Origin: an uncultured Collinsella sp.
Lineage (GTDB): Bacteria > Actinomycetota > Coriobacteriia > Coriobacteriales > Coriobacteriaceae
Direction of reading: 5' to 3'
Assembly (NCBI GenBank): GCA_900545055.1
Contig: UQXP01000052.1
Coordinates: forward strand, 1-10,699
Length of the DNA stretch: 10,699 nucleotides
Shown: piece after piece, positions 8,480 to 10,699 of the stretch
Layout of the letters: each line of letters opens with the position of its first letter
How positions within the stretch are numbered: the stretch's first letter is position 1
Notes under the pieces: generated by a model
Told to the model about the DNA's origin: nothing
Database searches by the model: none
What the model saw: the letters and a program-made list of their open reading frames with translations, nothing else
Position numbers and translations under genes: made by a program

Positions 8480-9283
8480 CTACTCCTCCTCCGCGACCTC
8501 CTCTGCCTCGGAGACATACACGGCGGTAAGAACCGTGAAGACGTAAGCCTGGATGGCGCCGACCACAAGCTCGATCGCATAGATCAGGATGAGGATGGCA
8601 AGCCAGGCCAGCGAAGGCAGGGCGCCGACGGCGTGGGCCGCGGAAACCTGCTGAAGCAGCGGTTGCATGAACATGCTCGCCATGATGGCGAACGATCCCA
8701 TGACCACGTGTCCTGCGAACATGTTGCAGAACAGACGGACGGCGAGCGTAATGAGGCGCAGGAAGGTCGAGAAAAGCTCGACGACCCACACAAGCACGTT
8801 CATCGGGAAGCTCACGCCCTGCGGGGCGAGGCTCTTGATGTAGCCGATCACGCCGTGAGCCTTGCATCCGTAGTAGATGAAGTACACGAAGGCGAAGATG
8901 GCGAGTGCGGCGGTGGAGCCGATTGCGCCGGTGCCGGGCTTCATTCCCGGGATCAGGCCGATCATGTTATTAATCAGGATGAACAGGAAAAGCGAGCACA
9001 GGAACGGGAAGTGCTTCTTCCAGTTCTCACCCACGACGCCCTTGCCGATATCGTTCTCGACGTACTCGATGATGTACTCGAAACCGTTGACGAAGAAGCC
9101 CTTGGGAACCAGGGTCTGCTTCTTCTTGAACACGGCCAGGACGATCAGGAGCACGATCGTGGAGACGATCAGCCAAAACGAGTACTGCGTGATGCCGCAG
9201 CTCAGATCGCCCACGACAGGGGTGGAGCTGAACTCGCTGACCAGATGATTAATCTCATCAGGCAGCTTTTCAAAAATTTCCAC
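8480..9283 (-). CDS. atpB: F1Fo ATP synthase subunit a
   Basis: Subunit a is the membrane stator that provides the two ion half-channels next to the c-ring. The protein has 267 aa with several membrane spans (about 34-52, 92-112, 124-139, 159-181 and the long C-terminal pair 191-210 and 224-256). The essential arginine is R183 in LAVRLFCNMFAGH, and the partner glutamine is Q245 in GAIQAYVFTVL. The C-terminus is a short acidic cytoplasmic tail. The start is GTG at 9283, three bases after the stop of the preceding small membrane gene, with GAAAGG about seven bases upstream. The 124-base gap follows it before atpE. Confidence 0.97.
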   Translation of the reverse strand: MEIFEKLPDEINHLVSEFSSTPVVGDLSCGITQYSFWLIVSTIVLLIVLAVFKKKQTLVPKGFFVNGFEYIIEYVENDIGKGVVGENWKKHFPFLCSLFLFILINNMIGLIPGMKPGTGAIGSTAALAIFAFVYFIYYGCKAHGVIGYIKSLAPQGVSFPMNVLVWVVELFSTFLRLITLAVRLFCNMFAGHVVMGSFAIMASMFMQPLLQQVSAAHAVGALPSLAWLAILILIYAIELVVGAIQAYVFTVLTAVYVSEAEEVAEEE

Positions 9284-9286
9284 GAC

Positions 9287-9598
9287 TTACCTTTCGACCT
9301 CATGAGGATCTCGCAGCGCCTTGGCGACGCGAACCGTGCAGGCGGCCATAAAGACCACGAAGCCAATCGCCTCGCCCAGGAGGAACATGCGAAATGCCTC
9401 TCCGAACAACGCAAACACAACCAAGGTAAAGACGAGCAGGGCGACTGCCGAGACCGCCAGACTCACCATGCCCTTGAGCATGTCCGCATTCTGTTTATCG
9501 TCAAGAACCGGCTTGAGCGTAAAAACAAAGGGAAGGAAGGCAATTGCGCCCGCGATGGCGCCTGCAACGATAGCGAGCAGATCGGCTATCTGAAACAC
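9287..9598 (-). CDS. Small membrane protein, probable AtpI-like first gene of the atp operon
   Basis: The product is about 103 aa, mostly hydrophobic. Likely membrane segments are 4-28, 43-66 and 71-91, separated by a short charged loop (LKPVLDDKQNAD, 28-39), with a charged C-terminus. I chose the GTG at 9598 because GAGGA lies five bases upstream. A longer reading from a TTG at 9673 (128 aa) has no ribosome-binding site and would begin upstream of the predicted transcription start. The gene sits immediately before atpB with a 3-base gap, exactly where atpI (proposed c-ring assembly factor or Mg/Ca transporter) is found in many operons. Sequence alone does not show a clear AtpI motif, so the name rests on position, size and hydrophobicity. 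Confidence 0.72.
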   Translation of the reverse strand: MFQIADLLAIVAGAIAGAIAFLPFVFTLKPVLDDKQNADMLKGMVSLAVSAVALLVFTLVVFALFGEAFRMFLLGEAIGFVVFMAACTVRVAKALRDPHEVER

Positions 9599-9659
9599 TG
9601 GCTTCCTCGCTTTCCTTTTTAACGCCTCACAGCACAGTCCCAGCCAAACATTGGTGACT

Positions 9660-9687
9660 ATTGTACGAGCCAATCGCTAAAGTACAA
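9660..9687 (-). promoter_or_regulatory. Candidate promoter of the atp operon
   Basis: On the minus strand TTGTAC (9682-9687) is followed after 16 bases by TACAAT (9660-9665), one mismatch from TATAAT. Transcription would start near 9650, giving a leader of about 50 bases before the GTG of the atpI-like gene. The -35 box is weak (three of six consensus bases), so an activator or a different sigma factor may be involved. No better pair was seen in the 280-base gap. Confidence 0.5.
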
Positions 9688-9704
9688 CCGTAAAACAAAC
9701 GGTT
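9686..9704. promoter_or_regulatory. Inverted repeat overlapping the -35 box of the atp promoter
   Basis: AACCGT (9686-9691) and ACGGTT (9699-9704) form a perfect 6-bp dyad with a 7-base A-rich centre. The left arm overlaps the candidate -35 box by two bases. Spacing and position suit a repressor or activator site, but the family of any regulator is not identifiable and chance cannot be excluded. Confidence 0.4.
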
Positions 9705-9758
9705 AATACGCACCTGTACGTTTTCTTAAGGCCTTCTTTATGCCGCAGGTACGGTAAT

Positions 9759-9789
9759 ACGTTTTTTCGAACCCCTCAGGGCAAAACGT
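9759..9789. repeat. AT-rich dyad in the upp-atp intergenic region
   Basis: ACGTTTT (9759-9765) is complementary to AAAACGT (9783-9789), enclosing a short CCC/GGG pair (9773-9775 with 9779-9781). The arms flank an asymmetric centre, so an RNA hairpin would have a large one-sided bulge. It may be a protein-binding site, part of the upp 3' end, or chance. Confidence 0.3.
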
Positions 9790-9801
9790 CCGTTAACAGA
9801 A

Positions 9802-9836
9802 GTGCGCGTGGACGACTTTTGCTCGCCCGCGCGCAC
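9802..9836 (-). terminator. Long hairpin downstream of upp, probable terminator
   Basis: Positions 9802-9808 pair with 9830-9836 (7 bp, GTGCGCG/CGCGCAC). After one mismatch, 9810-9815 pair with 9823-9828 (6 bp including one G-U), around a 7-base loop. On the minus strand it is followed by TTCTGTT, a poor but U-rich tail. It starts about 40 bases after the upp stop and so separates upp from the atp operon. Lack of a clean U-run lowers confidence. Confidence 0.55.
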
Positions 9837-9878
9837 CATTTCTTCGTATTTGTGACCGTAGCCGACAAGGCCCAACGA

Positions 9879-10526
9879 CTAGAGCGTACCGTAGATGCGG
9901 TCGCCGGCGTCGCCCAGGCCGGGAACGATGTAGGCGGCCTCGTTGAGATGGTCATCGATGGCGCACGTATAAATATGTACGTCGGGGTCCTTTTCGGTCA
10001 GTGACTTGAGGCCCTCGGGCGCGGCGACGATGCACAGCATGCGGATATCCTTGACACCGCGCTCGCGCAGGTAGCTGATGGCCATCTCGGCCGAACCGCC
10101 CGTGGCGAGCATGGGGTCGACAACCAGGCAGATGCGCTGGTCGATATCCTTGGGCATCTTGCAGTAATACTCATGCGGCTCGTGGGTAACCTCGTCACGC
10201 TCCATACCGATGTGGCCCACGCGAGCGGAGGGTACCAAGTCGAGGATGCCATCGACCATGCCAAGGCCTGCGCGCAGGATGGGAACGATGGCGAGCTTCT
10301 TGCCGGCAAGCTGCTTAAACGTGGCGGTGGTGATGGGAGTCTCGACCTCGACGTCTTCCATGGGCAGGTCGCGCATGGCCTCGTAGCCGTCAAAGAGCGC
10401 AAGCTCGCGCACGAGCTGGCGGAACTGGTTGGTGCCAGTGCTCTTGTCGCGCAAGATCGACAGCTTGTGCTGGACGAGTGGGTGATCGACAAGGGTCACA
10501 CGGGACGTATCGTAGGTGACGGTCAT
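9879..10526 (-). CDS. upp: Uracil phosphoribosyltransferase (pyrimidine salvage)
   Basis: Upp makes UMP from uracil and PRPP in the cytoplasm. The 215 aa are near the family norm of about 208-210. Visible motifs are PILRAGLGM (82-90), the PRPP-binding loop VVDPMLATGGSA (135-146) and the C-terminal uracil-binding segment YIVPGLGDAGDRIYGT (199-214). The ATG at 10526 has AAAGGGG about eight bases upstream. A long hairpin lies 3' of the gene and a glycerol-kinase-like gene ends about 120 bases 5' of it on the same strand, so it may be transcribed alone. No pyrimidine-responsive attenuator (PyrR-type loop) is evident in the 122 bases upstream. Confidence 0.98.
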   Translation of the reverse strand: MTVTYDTSRVTLVDHPLVQHKLSILRDKSTGTNQFRQLVRELALFDGYEAMRDLPMEDVEVETPITTATFKQLAGKKLAIVPILRAGLGMVDGILDLVPSARVGHIGMERDEVTHEPHEYYCKMPKDIDQRICLVVDPMLATGGSAEMAISYLRERGVKDIRMLCIVAAPEGLKSLTEKDPDVHIYTCAIDDHLNEAAYIVPGLGDAGDRIYGTL

Positions 10527-10648
10527 GGGTTGATGCCCCTTTCATTGCGGCCGGAAGATGGCCTTGCTGACAAGACGCATGGCGACGTTGTTGCCTCGCG
10601 CCGTGCAAAAGTTTAACGGTTTGTTGTATCGAGCAGCTCGTCGCAACC
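10527..10648 (-). promoter_or_regulatory. Upstream region of upp
   Basis: The region holds the upp ribosome-binding site (AAAGGGG at about 10534-10540), a short perfect palindrome CGAGCAGCTCG (10630-10640) just behind the preceding stop codon, and the sequence ACAAACCGTTAA on the minus strand (10613-10624). I could not pick a -35/-10 pair with acceptable spacing. The palindrome is too tight for a good RNA hairpin, so a DNA-binding site or chance is more likely than a terminator. Confidence 0.3.
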
Positions 10649-10699
10649 CTACTGAGCGGTGTTGAGCGAACGCTTGACGGCATCACGCCAACCAGCGAG
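10649..10699 (-). CDS. glpK: Partial gene: C-terminal end of a probable glycerol kinase
   Basis: Only the last 16 codons are in the window, reading LAGWRDAVKRSLNTAQ and then TAG at 10649-10651. The GW-x-x-AV-x-R pattern closely matches the end of GlpK proteins (E. coli has GWKKAVKRA at the same place). GlpK phosphorylates glycerol to glycerol-3-phosphate using ATP. Another FGGY-family sugar kinase with a similar tail is possible, since the catalytic part lies outside the window. It runs in the same direction as upp, about 120 bases upstream of it. Confidence 0.68.
   Translation of the reverse strand, partial: LAGWRDAVKRSLNTAQ

Noticed and set aside
8633..9622. Plus-strand open reading frame of 329 codons antisense to atpB and the atpI-like gene
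   Set aside because: Shadow frame; its highly charged composition is the complement of hydrophobic membrane codons.
9599..9673. Longer N-terminus of the atpI-like gene from a TTG at 9673
   Set aside because: It has no ribosome-binding site and would begin upstream of the predicted transcription start; the GTG at 9598 has GAGGA at proper spacing.
9728..9735. AAGGCCTT palindrome in the upp-atp gap
   Set aside because: An 8-base palindrome is common by chance and sits at no defined place relative to the candidate promoter.
10390..10686. Minus-strand 98-codon frame across the upp start and its upstream region
   Set aside because: It is out of frame with both upp and the glycerol-kinase-like tail and overlaps the conserved upp N-terminus; no family features.

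Overview
The window reads as an ordinary housekeeping stretch of a fairly GC-rich Gram-positive genome. It most likely comes from a gut Coriobacteriia actinomycete close to Collinsella. That placement is inferred from base composition, separate atpF and atpH genes (they are fused in Mycobacterium), protein flavour and gene order; it was not checked by a search. Every gene I support lies on the minus strand, so transcription runs from high to low coordinates.

In transcription order: the last 16 codons of what looks like glycerol kinase (right edge); upp, uracil phosphoribosyltransferase; about 280 bases of non-coding DNA with a hairpin behind upp and a candidate promoter with an adjacent dyad; then a complete F1Fo ATP synthase operon, atpI-like, atpB (a), atpE (c), atpF (b), atpH (delta), atpA (alpha), atpG (gamma), atpD (beta), atpC (epsilon). 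Its genes mostly overlap or are separated by 3-15 bases. The exception is a 124-base gap before atpE, the gene whose product is needed in the most copies. A strong U-tailed hairpin follows atpC. Then come murA (first committed step of peptidoglycan synthesis) and a LytR-CpsA-Psr (LCP) envelope glycopolymer transferase, probably co-transcribed, ending at a perfect 13-bp hairpin.

The genes combine energy coupling (ATP synthase), PRPP-dependent pyrimidine salvage (Upp) and cell-wall assembly (MurA, LCP). A upp-atp neighbourhood is also known in Bacillus-type genomes.

I found no mobile element, CRISPR array, tRNA or rRNA, and no new multi-gene system. The points worth a second look are small: a signal-peptide-like N-terminus on subunit b, an insertion of about 12 residues in subunit alpha, a very short subunit c, a terminator placed directly against the murA ribosome-binding site, and dyads near the atp promoter. 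Several starts are non-ATG (GTG for atpI-like, atpB and atpE; TTG for murA).
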